Source: Paraburkholderia sp. PGU19 (GTDB lineage Bacteria > Pseudomonadota > Gammaproteobacteria > Burkholderiales > Burkholderiaceae). From it: a stretch of DNA of 64,000 nt. The stretch covers positions 682,001 through 746,000 of the forward strand of contig NZ_AP023179.1 in NCBI RefSeq assembly GCF_013426915.1, read 5' to 3'. The first letter of the stretch is position 1; every line of letters begins with the position of its first letter. Shown here in pieces: positions 29,460 to 38,788 of the stretch. The notes beneath the pieces were generated by a model. That model saw only the letters and a program-made list of their open reading frames with translations, was not told the DNA's origin and did not search any database. Position numbers and translations under genes: made by a program.

Positions 29460-30098
29460 TCAGGGCGACAGACGGGCGATCGTCCAGTCGGCGCTGCCGC
29501 TACGCGTGTAGAGCAGCCGGTCGTGCAGACGTGAAGGCCGTCCTTGCCAGAATTCAATCGCGTCGGGAATCAGGCGATAGCCGCCCCAGTGCGGGGGCCG
29601 GGGCGGATTGTCCCCGTATTGTGCAATGAATTCGCGTTCCCGCGCTTCCAAAGCGGACCGGCTTTCAATCACCTTGCTCTGCTCCGACGCCCATGCGCCG
29701 ATTCGCGAGCCGACGGGACGCGATGCGAAGTATGTGTCGCTTTCTGCGTCGCTCGTCTTGACGACGGTGCCCTCGATGCGCACCTGGCGCTCGAGTTCGA
29801 TCCAGTAGAAAAGGAGGCTTGCGTGTGGGTTCTGGGCGAGTTCGAGGCCCTTGCGGCTCTCGTAGTTCGTAAAGAACACGAACCCGCGCTCGTCGACAGC
29901 CTTGATCAGCACGATGCGCGCCGAAGGCCGGCCGCGCGAGTCGACCGTCGCAAGTGTCATCGTGTTCGGTTCGGGGAGTTGCGCGTCGATGGCCTGTTTG
30001 AACCATACGTCGAACTGACGGAACGGGTTCGGGTCGGCGTCGGCAATGTCCAGAGAACCGAGCGAATAGTTTTTGCGAAGGTCGGCAAGAGTGCTCAT
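29460..30098 (-). CDS. pdxH: Pyridoxine/pyridoxamine 5'-phosphate oxidase
   Basis: A 212-residue FMN enzyme making pyridoxal 5'-phosphate. Blocks include [17 protein letters not shown] (FMN), [32 protein letters not shown] and the C-terminal [13 protein letters not shown] ending in WTIARLSP. I chose the ATG at 30098; the open frame extends only to a TTG. Length is normal for PdxH. Confidence 0.95.
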   Translation of the reverse strand: MSTLADLRKNYSLGSLDIADADPNPFRQFDVWFKQAIDAQLPEPNTMTLATVDSRGRPSARIVLIKAVDERGFVFFTNYESRKGLELAQNPHASLLFYWIELERQVRIEGTVVKTSDAESDTYFASRPVGSRIGAWASEQSKVIESRSALEAREREFIAQYGDNPPRPPHWGGYRLIPDAIEFWQGRPSRLHDRLLYTRSGSADWTIARLSP

Positions 30099-30310
30099 TT
30101 TTTTATGCAAGCGCTACAGTGTGTAACCAGTATAGCGAAGGACAAAGTTTTCTGCGTCGAGGCATGTCATGCGGACGGCGCGTTGCCAGGTGCTGACGCC
30201 GCGATCCGCGGGCGGGCGCCGGCGCGATCAGGCAAAATACAGGGTTGAAAGCAGGCAGATATCCGCAGGATATCGCAATGCCGTAGTCCGAATCAGCGAA
30301 GCTACCCATC

Positions 30311-31171
30311 ATGTCCACGCCTCTCGTCACCGAGCATTCCGATATTACTACCGACTCCAGCGCGCATGAAACCGCCGACCGCGCCCGGCGTTTCGGTGGC
30401 GTCGCGCGCCTGTATGGCGCGCCGGCGCTTGCCGCGTTCGAGCGCGCGCATGTTGCCGTGATCGGCATTGGCGGCGTCGGCTCGTGGGCGGCGGAAGCGC
30501 TCGCGCGCACGGCGATCGGCCGGATCACGCTGATCGATCTCGACAACGTCGCCGAGAGCAACACGAACCGGCAGATTCACGCGCTCGACGGCAACTACGG
30601 CAAGCCCAAGGTCGATGCGATGGCCGAGCGTATCCGGCTGATCGATCCGCAGTGCGATGTGCGCGTCATCGAAGATTTTATCGAGCCGGACAACTTCGAC
30701 AAGGTGCTGGGCGGCGGCTTCGACTACGTGGTCGATGCGATCGATAGCGTGCGCACGAAGACGGCGCTGATCGCATGGTGCGTCGAGCACAAGCAGCCGC
30801 TGATCACGGTCGGCGGCGCGGGCGGCCAGCTCGATCCCACCCGTATCCGTATCGACGATCTCGCGCAAACCATTCAGGACCCGCTGTTGTCGAAAGTGCG
30901 CGGCCAGTTGCGCAAGCAACATGGCTTTCCGCGTGGACCGAAAGCGAAGTTCAAGGTGAGCGCGGTGTATTCGGACGAGCCGCTGATTTATCCGGAAGCG
31001 GCTGTCTGCGATATCGACGACGAAGCCGAGCACGTCACGACGTCGCCCGGTCATCATGGTCCTGTGGGCCTGAATTGCGCGGGCTTTGGATCGAGCGTGT
31101 GCGTGACGGCGAGCTTCGGCTTCGCGGCCGTGGCGCATGTGCTGCGCGCGCTGGCGAAGAGCGCGGCCTGA
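30311..31171 (+). CDS. tcdA: tRNA threonylcarbamoyladenosine dehydratase
   Basis: A 286-residue E1-like (ThiF/HesA) enzyme that cyclises t6A37 of tRNA to ct6A with ATP. ATP loop AVIGIGGVGSWAAEAL, TLIDLDNVAESNTNRQIHA, VVDAIDSVRTKTALI and the HHGPVGLNCAGFGSS C-terminal block identify the TcdA (CsdL) branch. The first ~30 residues are a Ser/Thr-rich extension. No strong ribosome site precedes the ATG. Ends at a bidirectional terminator facing the thioredoxin gene. Confidence 0.93.
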   Translation: MSTPLVTEHSDITTDSSAHETADRARRFGGVARLYGAPALAAFERAHVAVIGIGGVGSWAAEALARTAIGRITLIDLDNVAESNTNRQIHALDGNYGKPKVDAMAERIRLIDPQCDVRVIEDFIEPDNFDKVLGGGFDYVVDAIDSVRTKTALIAWCVEHKQPLITVGGAGGQLDPTRIRIDDLAQTIQDPLLSKVRGQLRKQHGFPRGPKAKFKVSAVYSDEPLIYPEAAVCDIDDEAEHVTTSPGHHGPVGLNCAGFGSSVCVTASFGFAAVAHVLRALAKSAA

Positions 31172-31202
31172 AGCGCGGCGGCGTACGCTACTTCGCCTGA
31201 AT

Positions 31203-31233
31203 AAAAAAACGCGGCACAAGGCCGCGTTTTTTT
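31203..31233. terminator. Bidirectional terminator, tcdA / thioredoxin-TPR gene
   Basis: ACGCGGC/GCCGCGT stem with an ACAAG loop, flanked by seven A on the left and seven T on the right, between two convergent genes. Works on both strands. Confidence 0.92.
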
Positions 31234-31251
31234 ATGGTCGAGCGCGAACGA

Positions 31252-32100
31252 TCAGTTCAACGACGCACTCAGCTTGCGGCGCCATTTCGCGACCAGTTCC
31301 GGCTGATGCGCAGCGAGATCGAACACGGACAACATCGTCTTGCGACCGATGTCTTCGCGGAACGTGCGGTCACGCGTGACGATGGCAAGCAGATGCTCGA
31401 GCGCCAGATCGTACTTGCGCCGCGCGATCAAGGCGCTTGCCAGATCGAAGCGCGCTTCGAGGTCGTCGGGATTGCTGGCTACGGCGGCTTCGAGCGCATC
31501 CGTGGGCGGCAGGTCGGCGGCGGCGTCGACGGCATCGAGCCGCGTCTTGATCGCGTTGTAGCGCGCGTCGATGCCCTGCGTCGTTTTAGGCGACAGCAGA
31601 TCGTTTTCCTTCTGCGCTTCTTCGGCGCGGTTGTCTTCGAGCAGCAGTTCCATCAGATCGAGCCGTGCTTCGTCGAAACCCGGGTCATAGGCGAGTGCGG
31701 CCTTGAGCGCGTCGTACGCATCCTCGCGGCGGCCTTCGGCGATTGCTACGGCTGCTTCCGCGCGCGATGCTTCCGCCCCGTCCGGCACGAGACGGTCGAG
31801 GAACTGGCGCAACTGGCCTTCCGGCAGCACGCCGATGAACTGATCGACAGGGCGTCCGTCCGCGAACGCGACGACGTGCGGAATGCTGCGCACCTGGAAA
31901 TGCGCGGCCAGTTCCTGGTTTTCGTCGACGTTCACCTTCACGAGCCGCCATTTGCCTTCGTACTCGGCTTCGAGCTTTTCGAGCATCGGGCCGAGCGTCT
32001 TGCACGGTCCGCACCACGGCGCCCAGAAGTCGACGAGTACGGGAGCGAGCATCGATGCGCTGATGACGTCCTTTTCGAAAGTGGCGAGGGTGGTGTCCAT
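31252..32100 (-). CDS. Thioredoxin-TPR protein (CnoX/YbbN-like chaperedoxin)
   Basis: A 282-residue protein. Residues ~1-110 are a thioredoxin domain with WAPWCGPCKTL; residues ~120-280 are TPR-like helices (EAAVAIAEGRREDAYDAL, EARFDLASALIARRKYDLAL). The same domain order is seen in CnoX/YbbN, which protects clients from oxidation and passes them to GroEL. Unlike E. coli YbbN, which has SQHC, this protein keeps a normal CGPC site and may be redox active. GGAAGAGATATCA precedes the ATG at 32100. Confidence 0.88.
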   Translation of the reverse strand: MDTTLATFEKDVISASMLAPVLVDFWAPWCGPCKTLGPMLEKLEAEYEGKWRLVKVNVDENQELAAHFQVRSIPHVVAFADGRPVDQFIGVLPEGQLRQFLDRLVPDGAEASRAEAAVAIAEGRREDAYDALKAALAYDPGFDEARLDLMELLLEDNRAEEAQKENDLLSPKTTQGIDARYNAIKTRLDAVDAAADLPPTDALEAAVASNPDDLEARFDLASALIARRKYDLALEHLLAIVTRDRTFREDIGRKTMLSVFDLAAHQPELVAKWRRKLSASLN

Positions 32101-32218
32101 TGATATCTCTTCCTTGGATCGGTACGCGGGATAGATGGGGGCGGCCTGAGTCGTTTCAATGCAGGGCTTCAACGGCCCGGTCGTGTTGCTGCGCCGCTCC
32201 CCGCGGATGTCTGCCAGT

Positions 32219-33100
32219 CTAGCGCGGCTTACGCTCGGGCAGCGGGATCCATTCGGTCTCGCCGGGCACCTTGCCCATTTCCTGGTTCGTCCACGCGAGC
32301 TTCGCGCGCTCGATCTTCTCGCGCGAACTCGCGACGAAATTCCATTCGATGAAGCGCTCGCCGTCCAGTTTCTCGCCGCCGAGCAGCATCACCGTCGCGC
32401 CTTTATCGCTCGCGAGCGTGACGGTTTCGCCGGGCGTGAGCACGGCCATCGTCGCGACTTCGAGCGGCTCGCCGTCGAGCGACAGGTCGCCGTCGACGAG
32501 ATACACGCCGCGCTCGTCGTGCTCCGGTTCGAGCGCGAGCACGCTGCCCGGCAAAAAGTGCGCGGCTGCGTACAGCGTGCCGGAGAACGTGCGCGCCGGC
32601 GACGTCTTGCCGAACGACGTGCCCGCGATGATGCGCAGCGTGACGCCGTTGCGCTCGATTTCCGGCAGCGTGGCACCCGCGTGATGTTCGAACGACGGCT
32701 CGGCGTCTTCATCGGCGAGCGGCAGCGCGACCCAGGTCTGGATGCCGTGCACCGTCGAGCCATTCGTACGGTCGGGTTCCGGCGTGCGCTCCGAGTGAAC
32801 GATGCCGCGGCCTGCCGTCATCCAGTTGACGTCGCCGGGCACGATCTTCTGTTCGGAGCCGAGGCTGTCGCGATGCATGATCGCGCCTTCGAACAGATAG
32901 GTGACGGTCGCGAGTCCGATATGCGGGTGCGGGCGCACGTCGAGCCCCGTGCCGGCGGGCAGCGTGGCGGGGCCCATGTGGTCGAAGAAGATGAACGGGC
33001 CGACGAGACGCGCGGCCATCGCGGGCAGCACGCGCCGCACGGCCAGATTGCCGATGTCGCGGACGTGGGGCTTCAGAACCGCTTTGATCGATGAGGACAT
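32219..33100 (-). CDS. Pirin family protein
   Basis: A 293-residue bicupin. The N-terminal cupin carries the metal ligands of pirins: HPHIG (two His, ~residues 57-59), then HSE (~101-103). The block GPFIFFDHMGP is typical. Bacterial pirins have been reported as quercetinases or redox-sensing partners; no specific role can be read here. Starts with ATG at 33100, divergent from the EamA gene. Confidence 0.9.
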   Translation of the reverse strand: MSSSIKAVLKPHVRDIGNLAVRRVLPAMAARLVGPFIFFDHMGPATLPAGTGLDVRPHPHIGLATVTYLFEGAIMHRDSLGSEQKIVPGDVNWMTAGRGIVHSERTPEPDRTNGSTVHGIQTWVALPLADEDAEPSFEHHAGATLPEIERNGVTLRIIAGTSFGKTSPARTFSGTLYAAAHFLPGSVLALEPEHDERGVYLVDGDLSLDGEPLEVATMAVLTPGETVTLASDKGATVMLLGGEKLDGERFIEWNFVASSREKIERAKLAWTNQEMGKVPGETEWIPLPERKPR

Positions 33101-33269
33101 GACGGGCTCGGTTGGTGGGGACAGGGTGGATTATTCTACTGCCCGTCGCGGTTGCGTGTATCCAAGGGCTTGAGTCATCGAAATAGTCGACTTGGGCGAA
33201 GCAGACCATGCGTCCGCCGCTGCTCGGCTACACTCTCATGCTCTGATACGGGCAAACACAGGAATGCAG

Positions 33270-34151
33270 ATGTCACCAAAAGACCTGCTGCTGGCGCTGG
33301 TCGTCGTCGTTGCGTGGGGTGTGAACTTTGTCGTGATCAAGGTTGGGCTGCATGGTGTTCCGCCAATGCTGCTCGGCGCGCTGCGCTTCATGCTTGCCGC
33401 TTTTCCCGCTGTGTTCTTTGTTAAACGGCCGCAGATGCCGTGGCGCTGGCTCATTGCCTATGGCGCGACGATCTCGCTCGGCCAGTTCGCGTTTCTATTT
33501 TCGGCGATGTATGTCGGTATGCCGGCCGGGCTTGCGTCTTTAGTGCTGCAGGCGCAGGCGTTCTTTACGCTTCTGTTTGCGGCTCTGTTTTTGCATGAGC
33601 GGTTTCGCTTGCAGAACGTGCTCGGGCTCGTTGTCGCGGCTATCGGGCTCGCTGTGATCGGTATGCAGGGCGGAGCCGCGATGACGCTTGCCGGGTTCAT
33701 TCTCACGCTGTGCGCGGCTGTGATGTGGGCGCTCGGCAATATCGTCACCAAGAAAGTCGGTAAGGTCGATCTGGTGGGCCTCGTTGTGTGGGGTAGTTTG
33801 ATTCCGCCTGTGCCGTTCTTCGTGCTGTCGTATCTGTTCGAAGGGCCGCAGCGGATCGGGGCTGCACTGACGGGCATCGGCGCTTCGTCGGTGTTCGCGA
33901 TCGTTTATCTCGCGTTTGTTGCTACGCTGGTTGGGTATGGGCTTTGGAGCCGGCTGCTGTCGAGATATCCGGCTGGGCAGGTTGCGCCGTTTTCGTTGCT
34001 CGTGCCGATTGTGGGGCTGGCGTCGGCGTCGTTGTTTCTTGGTGAGTCGTTGTCGGGCGCGCAGGTTGCCGGCGCGGTTTTGGTGATGGTGGGGCTTGCT
34101 GTTAATGTGTTTGGCGGGTGGGTTGTGCAGAGGTTGGTTTTCGCACGGTGA
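33270..34151 (+). CDS. EamA/DMT-family transporter
   Basis: A 293-residue inner-membrane protein with ten predicted helices in two EamA repeats (WGVNFVVIKVGLHGVPPM opens the first, VMWALGNIVTKKVG the second). RhaT/EamA-type exporters move amino acids or metabolites; the cargo is unknown. I chose the ATG at 33270, which has CAGGAA upstream; 33264 is an alternative. The 3' third has many T-ending codons, unlike neighbouring genes, and the stop lies at the edge of repeat copy B. Confidence 0.88.
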   Translation: MSPKDLLLALVVVVAWGVNFVVIKVGLHGVPPMLLGALRFMLAAFPAVFFVKRPQMPWRWLIAYGATISLGQFAFLFSAMYVGMPAGLASLVLQAQAFFTLLFAALFLHERFRLQNVLGLVVAAIGLAVIGMQGGAAMTLAGFILTLCAAVMWALGNIVTKKVGKVDLVGLVVWGSLIPPVPFFVLSYLFEGPQRIGAALTGIGASSVFAIVYLAFVATLVGYGLWSRLLSRYPAGQVAPFSLLVPIVGLASASLFLGESLSGAQVAGAVLVMVGLAVNVFGGWVVQRLVFAR

Positions 34152-34152
34152 T

Positions 34153-34913
34153 GGGTTTTTTTTGTGTCTGCGACGCTGGGTGGTTGGCTTTAGCTTTGCG
34201 CTGGCATCCGCGTTTCGTTATCTGGCTTCACGCGTCGCCCCTGTGCGGGGCGGCACCTACTTTTCTTTGCCGCCGCAAAGAAAAGTAGGCAAAAGAAAGC
34301 GGCTCACACCGCCAACTCTTCTTCCTGCCTGAGGGCCCCCAACGGGTCCTACGCTTCACACGGCAACGTATCTGTTCGCGAGCGTTGCCAACGCTTCGAA
34401 TGAACGCCTCACCCGCTTCGAATACCCGTACCCGGGCAAGCGGCAGCGCATGGTATGTGCCGCCCAGGTGGCAAACTGTGTGTAGGTTGTCGCGTCGTAT
34501 AGGGTGGCGCTCTTACAGGCTCTTACAGGGTGGCACGCGTGTGCTATCGGTCCGGAGTGAGGCGTGTGCAGTACTACGGCCTACACACAGTTTGCCACCT
34601 GGGCGGCTGGGGGCCATCTGGCACGGCATGATGCGGCGCGGGTGCGTGAAGCGGGTGAGGCGCACCGCAAGAGCGCTGGCAACGAACGTGGGTCACGTGA
34701 TTGCCGTGTGAAGTGTAGGACCCGTTGGGGGCCCTCAGGCAAATACAAGAACTGGCGGTGTGAGCCGCTTTCTTTTGCCTACTTTTCTTTGCGGCGGCAA
34801 AGAAAAGTAGGTGCCGCCCCGCACAGGGGCAACGTGTGAAGCTCGATAACAAATCGCGGATGCCAGCGCAAACACAAGCAAACCACCCAGCGTCGCAGAC
34901 AAAAAACCCCCAA
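34153..34913. repeat. Long inverted-repeat element, copy B
   Basis: Same architecture as copy A, but with the core in the opposite orientation. Outer hairpins at 34256-34289 and 34778-34811, perfect 28-bp inner arms at 34459-34486 and 34580-34607, and a 93-bp core. The core holds a tandem duplication of GCTCTTACAG (34509-34518 and 34519-34528) that is single in the other copies. It fills the gap between the convergent EamA and amidase genes. Short open frames inside are repeat sequence, with no support as genes. Confidence 0.9.
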
Positions 34914-34914
34914 A

Positions 34915-36474
34915 TCAAGTCATCCGATTCTTAGCCAGCGGCGGATTAGCCGCAAAATACCGCTTAATCCCGGTCATGATCGCGCTAGCCATCTTCTCCC
35001 GATAAGCATCATCATTCAGACGACGCTCCTCATCCGGGTTACTGATAAAAGCAGTCTCAACAAGAATCGACGGAATATCAGGCGCCTTCAGCACGGCAAA
35101 GCCAGCCTGCTCGACAGACCCCTTATGCAACCTGTTGATCCCACCAATCTCCTTCAGCACAAAATTGCCATACCTCATCGAATCGCGAATCTGCGCCGTC
35201 GTCGACATATCGAACAAAGCGCGGTTCACGCTCGCATCGGCGGACTTGATGTTGATACCGCCAATCTGATCCGACGAGTTCTCCTTGTTCGCCATCCAGC
35301 GCGCGGCCGCGCTCGACGCGCCATGCTCCGACAGCGCGAACACCGACGAACCGCTCGCTTCCGGCGTAGTAAACGCATCCGCATGGATCGACACAAACAG
35401 GTCCGCGCCGACGCGCCGCGCCTTCTGCACACGCACGTTCAGCGGCACGAAGAAGTCGGCGTCGCGCGTCATCATTGCGCGCATGTTCGGTTGGGCATCG
35501 ATCTTCGCGCGTAACTTCTTCGCGATGTCGAGCGCGACGTGCTTCTCATACGTGCCGCTGCCGCCAATCGCGCCCGGGTCCTCTCCGCCGTGGCCCGGAT
35601 CGATCGCGACAGTCAGCAGGCGCACCGTGTTGCTGCCCTTCTTCGGATTGGTGAACTTGTAGGCGTCGTCTCCGCCGTCGCCGTCGCTATCCGTATCGGC
35701 GTCGTTGTTGCGCGCGATGACGGGCGGGACAGGCGTCGGCGCGGGCTTCGAAGGCACATGCGGCGTGGGCGCCGGCGCTGCATGGACGGGCGGACGCGGC
35801 GCGGGCGAGGGCGACGAAGGCGCGTTGTTCTGCGCGTACTTCTCGAAGAACGCGTCGGTGTTGTCGGCAGGCGGCGCAGTCGGGCCACTCAGCGTCGCCG
35901 CGGGTGGTGCAGCGGGCGGCGCGGCGTTGTCATCCAGTTGCTGTTGCTTGCGCTCCGACTGCGCGAGCAGTTCCATCAGCGGATCGGGCGCGACGGCGGG
36001 ATACAGGTCGAACACCAGACGATATTTGTACGTGCCCACGGGCGGGAGCGTGAACACCTGCGGCTTCACCGAGCCCTTGAGGTCGAACACCATCCGCACG
36101 ACGTGCGGCTGATACTGCCCGACTCGCACGGATTGAATCTGCGGATCGTTCGGCGCGATCTTCGAGACGAGGTCTTTCAACGCCTGATCGAGATCGAGAC
36201 CGTTCAGATCGACCACCAGCCGGTCAGGCCCTTGCAGCAACTGCTGCGTGTTCTGCAGCGGCTGGTCGGACTCGATGGTCACGCGCGTGTAGTCGCGCGC
36301 AGGCCACACGCGCACGCCGAGCACCGACTGCGCCCACGCCAGACGCGGCGCGACAAGCCCGAGGACGAGCGTGGAAGCGCCCGCGCGAAGAATCTGCCGG
36401 CGGCGCCAGTTGTGCGTCGCGGTGGCCGCCGATTCAATCGAGCGGAACGGTTTGATCAACATCTTTCGAGACAT
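34915..36474 (-). CDS. amiC: N-acetylmuramoyl-L-alanine amidase, Tat-exported (AmiC-like)
   Basis: A 519-residue periplasmic cell-wall hydrolase that splits septal peptidoglycan. Residues ~24-48 form a twin-arginine signal (RRRQILRAG, hydrophobic core, AWAQ). An AMIN domain follows (~50-160), then a Pro/Ala-rich linker (~180-270) and an Amidase_3 domain: AIDPGHGGEDPGAIG (Zn His), EKHVALDIAKKL (Zn Glu), FVSIHADAF (Zn His) and ILVETAFISNP (catalytic Glu). Its start overlaps the tsaE 3' end by 19 bp. The 3' end is next to repeat copy B. Confidence 0.94.
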   Translation of the reverse strand: MSRKMLIKPFRSIESAATATHNWRRRQILRAGASTLVLGLVAPRLAWAQSVLGVRVWPARDYTRVTIESDQPLQNTQQLLQGPDRLVVDLNGLDLDQALKDLVSKIAPNDPQIQSVRVGQYQPHVVRMVFDLKGSVKPQVFTLPPVGTYKYRLVFDLYPAVAPDPLMELLAQSERKQQQLDDNAAPPAAPPAATLSGPTAPPADNTDAFFEKYAQNNAPSSPSPAPRPPVHAAPAPTPHVPSKPAPTPVPPVIARNNDADTDSDGDGGDDAYKFTNPKKGSNTVRLLTVAIDPGHGGEDPGAIGGSGTYEKHVALDIAKKLRAKIDAQPNMRAMMTRDADFFVPLNVRVQKARRVGADLFVSIHADAFTTPEASGSSVFALSEHGASSAAARWMANKENSSDQIGGINIKSADASVNRALFDMSTTAQIRDSMRYGNFVLKEIGGINRLHKGSVEQAGFAVLKAPDIPSILVETAFISNPDEERRLNDDAYREKMASAIMTGIKRYFAANPPLAKNRMT

Positions 36475-37010
36475 GCCTTTCCTGGTTCGCTATACGCCCG
36501 GGCGATCAGCATGCGGCCATCGCCGTCGACGTCGAGCGAGAAGACGAGATCCGGCACGCCCAGCAGACTGCCCGCGCGTTCCGGCCATTCGACGAGGCAG
36601 ATAGCGCCGCTGTCGAAGTATTCGCGAAAGCCTGCGTCGGCCCATTCGGCCGGATCGGTGAAACGGTAGAGATCGAAGTGATATAGCTCGAGTTCCCCAT
36701 CCGGCCGTTCGACCGCATAAGGTTCGACGAGCGTATAGGTCGGGCTGCGCACGCGGCCCGCGTGTCCGAGCGCGCGCAACGTGGCGCGCACGAGCGTCGT
36801 TTTGCCGGCGCCCAAGTCGCCGTGCAACTGCACCTGGAGACCGTTGAATCCGTCATGGACCGTCGCGTCGGCTGCGCTGCGCACGCTGTCGATCGCATGC
36901 GCGAAGCGCTCGCCGAATGCCATCGTCGCGGCTTCGTCCGCGAGCGCAAACTGGCGCTCGAGCAGGACAGCGGCGGAAGGTCGATTCGCGGGACCGGTGT
37001 GATCGGGCAT
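36456..37010 (-). CDS. tsaE: tRNA threonylcarbamoyladenosine biosynthesis ATPase
   Basis: A 184-residue P-loop ATPase, partner of TsaB/TsaD in t6A37 synthesis on ANN-decoding tRNAs. Walker A GDLGAGKTTLVRATLRALG, then VRSPTYTLVEPY and LYHFDLYRF (both TsaE hallmarks) and CLVEWPERAG. The C-terminal ~30 residues are somewhat longer than in minimal TsaE proteins. I chose the ATG at 37010, where homology begins. It overlaps amiC and is divergent from queG across only 17 bp. Confidence 0.95.
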   Translation of the reverse strand: MPDHTGPANRPSAAVLLERQFALADEAATMAFGERFAHAIDSVRSAADATVHDGFNGLQVQLHGDLGAGKTTLVRATLRALGHAGRVRSPTYTLVEPYAVERPDGELELYHFDLYRFTDPAEWADAGFREYFDSGAICLVEWPERAGSLLGVPDLVFSLDVDGDGRMLIARAYSEPGKACLERC

Positions 37011-37015
37011 TCTCG

Positions 37016-37021
37016 TAAAAT
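37016..37021 (+). promoter_or_regulatory. Possible -10 box directly before queG
   Basis: TAAAAT, six bases before the queG ATG at 37028. If used, the transcript would start at or near the A of the ATG, giving a leaderless message. No good -35 is seen upstream, where tsaE coding sequence begins. Confidence 0.4.
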
Positions 37022-37027
37022 GACGTA

Positions 37028-38284
37028 ATGAACCAAGGCCAGCAGCAATCCATGTCGGACCCACATCACGATCCTCATTCGCCGCTCGAAACGACGATTG
37101 ATGAAGCACCCGTCACGCGACACTATGATGAAGCGCAACTGGCTGCGCTCGCTTCGCGTATCAAAGGCTGGGGACGCGAACTGGGTTTCGGCGCGGTCGG
37201 CATCAGCGATATCGATCTGTCGCACGCTGAAGCGGGCCTTGCAGCCTGGCTCGACGCGGGTTGCCACGGCGAGATGGATTATATGGCCAAACATGGGATG
37301 AAACGTGCGCGGCCAGCCGAGCTTGTGGCCGGCACGCGACGCGTGATCTCGGTTCGCATGGCTTATTTGCCGGCTTCTTCAGGGGCGCGAAAGGGCGATG
37401 AAAGTGCCGTCGCCGACGTTCAACATGACTGGCGTCTCGACGAACGCGTGCGTTTCGAAGACCCGGCAGCGGCTGTCGTGTCGATCTACGCACGAGGCCG
37501 CGACTATCACAAGGTCATGCGCAACCGCTTGCAGCAACTGGCCGAGCGGATCGAGGCCGAGATCGGGCAGTATGGCTTTCGCGTGTTCACCGATTCGGCG
37601 CCCGTGCTCGAAGTCGAACTTGCGCAAAAGGCGGGCACGGGCTGGCGCGGCAAGCACACGCTGCTGCTGCAGCGGGATGCGGGGTCGCTGTTCTTTCTCG
37701 GCGAAATCTTCGTCGACGTGCCTCTGCCGACAGATGCCGAAACATCGCCCGAAAGCGCGCCCGAAGCACCCGGGGCGCATTGCGGCAGCTGCACGCGCTG
37801 CATCGGCGCATGTCCGACGGGGGCGATCGTCGCGCCTTATCAGGTCGATGCGCGGCGCTGCATCTCCTATCTGACGATCGAACTGAAGGGCAGTATTCCC
37901 CAGGACTTGCGGCCGCTGATCGGCAATCGTGTGTATGGCTGCGACGATTGCCAGCTCGTGTGTCCGTGGAACAAGTTTGCGCAGGCCGCGCCCGTCGCCG
38001 ATTTCGATGTGCGTCACGGGCTGGATCGCGCGTCGCTGGTCGAGCTATTCGGCTGGAGCGCGAGCGACTTCGACACGCGCATGCAGGGCAGCGCGATCCG
38101 CCGGATCGGCTACGAATGCTGGCTGCGCAATCTCGCCGTCGGCATGGGCAACGCGCTGCGCGCCGCGCGCGATACGCTTTCCGCCGATGCCCGCGCGGCC
38201 ATCGTCGACGCGCTGCGCCAGCGTGCCGGCGATCCCTCGCCGCTCGTGCGCGAGCATGTCGAGTGGGCGCTGGAAGCGGCGTGA
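37028..38284 (+). CDS. queG: Epoxyqueuosine reductase
   Basis: A 418-residue iron-sulphur/cobalamin enzyme performing the last step of queuosine synthesis in tRNA. Motifs: GFGAVGISDID near the start, FTDSAPVLEVELAQKAGTGW (cobalamin-side catalytic Asp), the two 4Fe-4S clusters CGSCTRCIGACPTGA and CDDCQLVCPWN, and a C-terminal HEAT-like helix pair. An N-terminal ~35-residue tail is poorly conserved; the ATG at 37055 (MSDPHH) could be the true start. Confidence 0.95.
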   Translation: MNQGQQQSMSDPHHDPHSPLETTIDEAPVTRHYDEAQLAALASRIKGWGRELGFGAVGISDIDLSHAEAGLAAWLDAGCHGEMDYMAKHGMKRARPAELVAGTRRVISVRMAYLPASSGARKGDESAVADVQHDWRLDERVRFEDPAAAVVSIYARGRDYHKVMRNRLQQLAERIEAEIGQYGFRVFTDSAPVLEVELAQKAGTGWRGKHTLLLQRDAGSLFFLGEIFVDVPLPTDAETSPESAPEAPGAHCGSCTRCIGACPTGAIVAPYQVDARRCISYLTIELKGSIPQDLRPLIGNRVYGCDDCQLVCPWNKFAQAAPVADFDVRHGLDRASLVELFGWSASDFDTRMQGSAIRRIGYECWLRNLAVGMGNALRAARDTLSADARAAIVDALRQRAGDPSPLVREHVEWALEAA

Positions 38285-38317
38285 GCGCGCCGTTCGAATG
38301 AGAGGAGTGAACACATC

Positions 38318-38788
38318 ATGTTCAACGCAGTGATCGATGCACCGTTCGGCAAGATCGGTGTGCGCCTGGAAGGCGAGGCGGTGCGCGAGATCGTCTATCT
38401 GCCCGATTCGGTCGCGAACGTCGAGCCGGATTCGGCGCTCGCGAAGCAGGCCGTCGAGCAGATCGAACAGTACCTGCAGCACGCGTCCGCCAGCTTCGAT
38501 CTGCCGCTCGCCGACGTCGGCACGCCGTTCCAGCGGCGCGTCTGGCAAGCGATCAGCGAGATTCCGCCCGGCGTCGTGATGACCTACGGGCAACTGGCGA
38601 AGCAGATCGGCAGCGTGCCGCGCGCGGTCGGCCAGGCGTGCGGATCGAACTTCTTTCCGATCGTGATTCCGTGTCATCGCGTGGTCGGCGCGGGTGGCAT
38701 CGGCGGCTTTGCGCATACGGGCGGCGACGGCTACTATCGCAACGTCAAACGCTGGCTACTCAAACACGAGGGCGTACCCTACGCATGA
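38318..38788 (+). CDS. ogt: Methylated-DNA--protein-cysteine methyltransferase
   Basis: A 156-residue suicidal repair protein that takes alkyl groups from O6-alkylguanine onto its own cysteine. Active site IPCHRVVGAGG (~residues 117-127) with GFAHTGG after it; upstream DNA-binding block TPFQRRVWQAISEIPPG and YGQLAKQIGSVPRAVGQA. No Ada N-terminal domain. The stop overlaps the xerD start as ATGA, so the two are translated together. Confidence 0.93.
   Translation: MFNAVIDAPFGKIGVRLEGEAVREIVYLPDSVANVEPDSALAKQAVEQIEQYLQHASASFDLPLADVGTPFQRRVWQAISEIPPGVVMTYGQLAKQIGSVPRAVGQACGSNFFPIVIPCHRVVGAGGIGGFAHTGGDGYYRNVKRWLLKHEGVPYA

Noticed and set aside
38638..38784. N-terminal extension of xerD to the ATG at 38638
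   Set aside because: The sequence is the alkyltransferase gene read out of frame; homology to XerD starts after 38785, which overlaps the preceding stop as ATGA.
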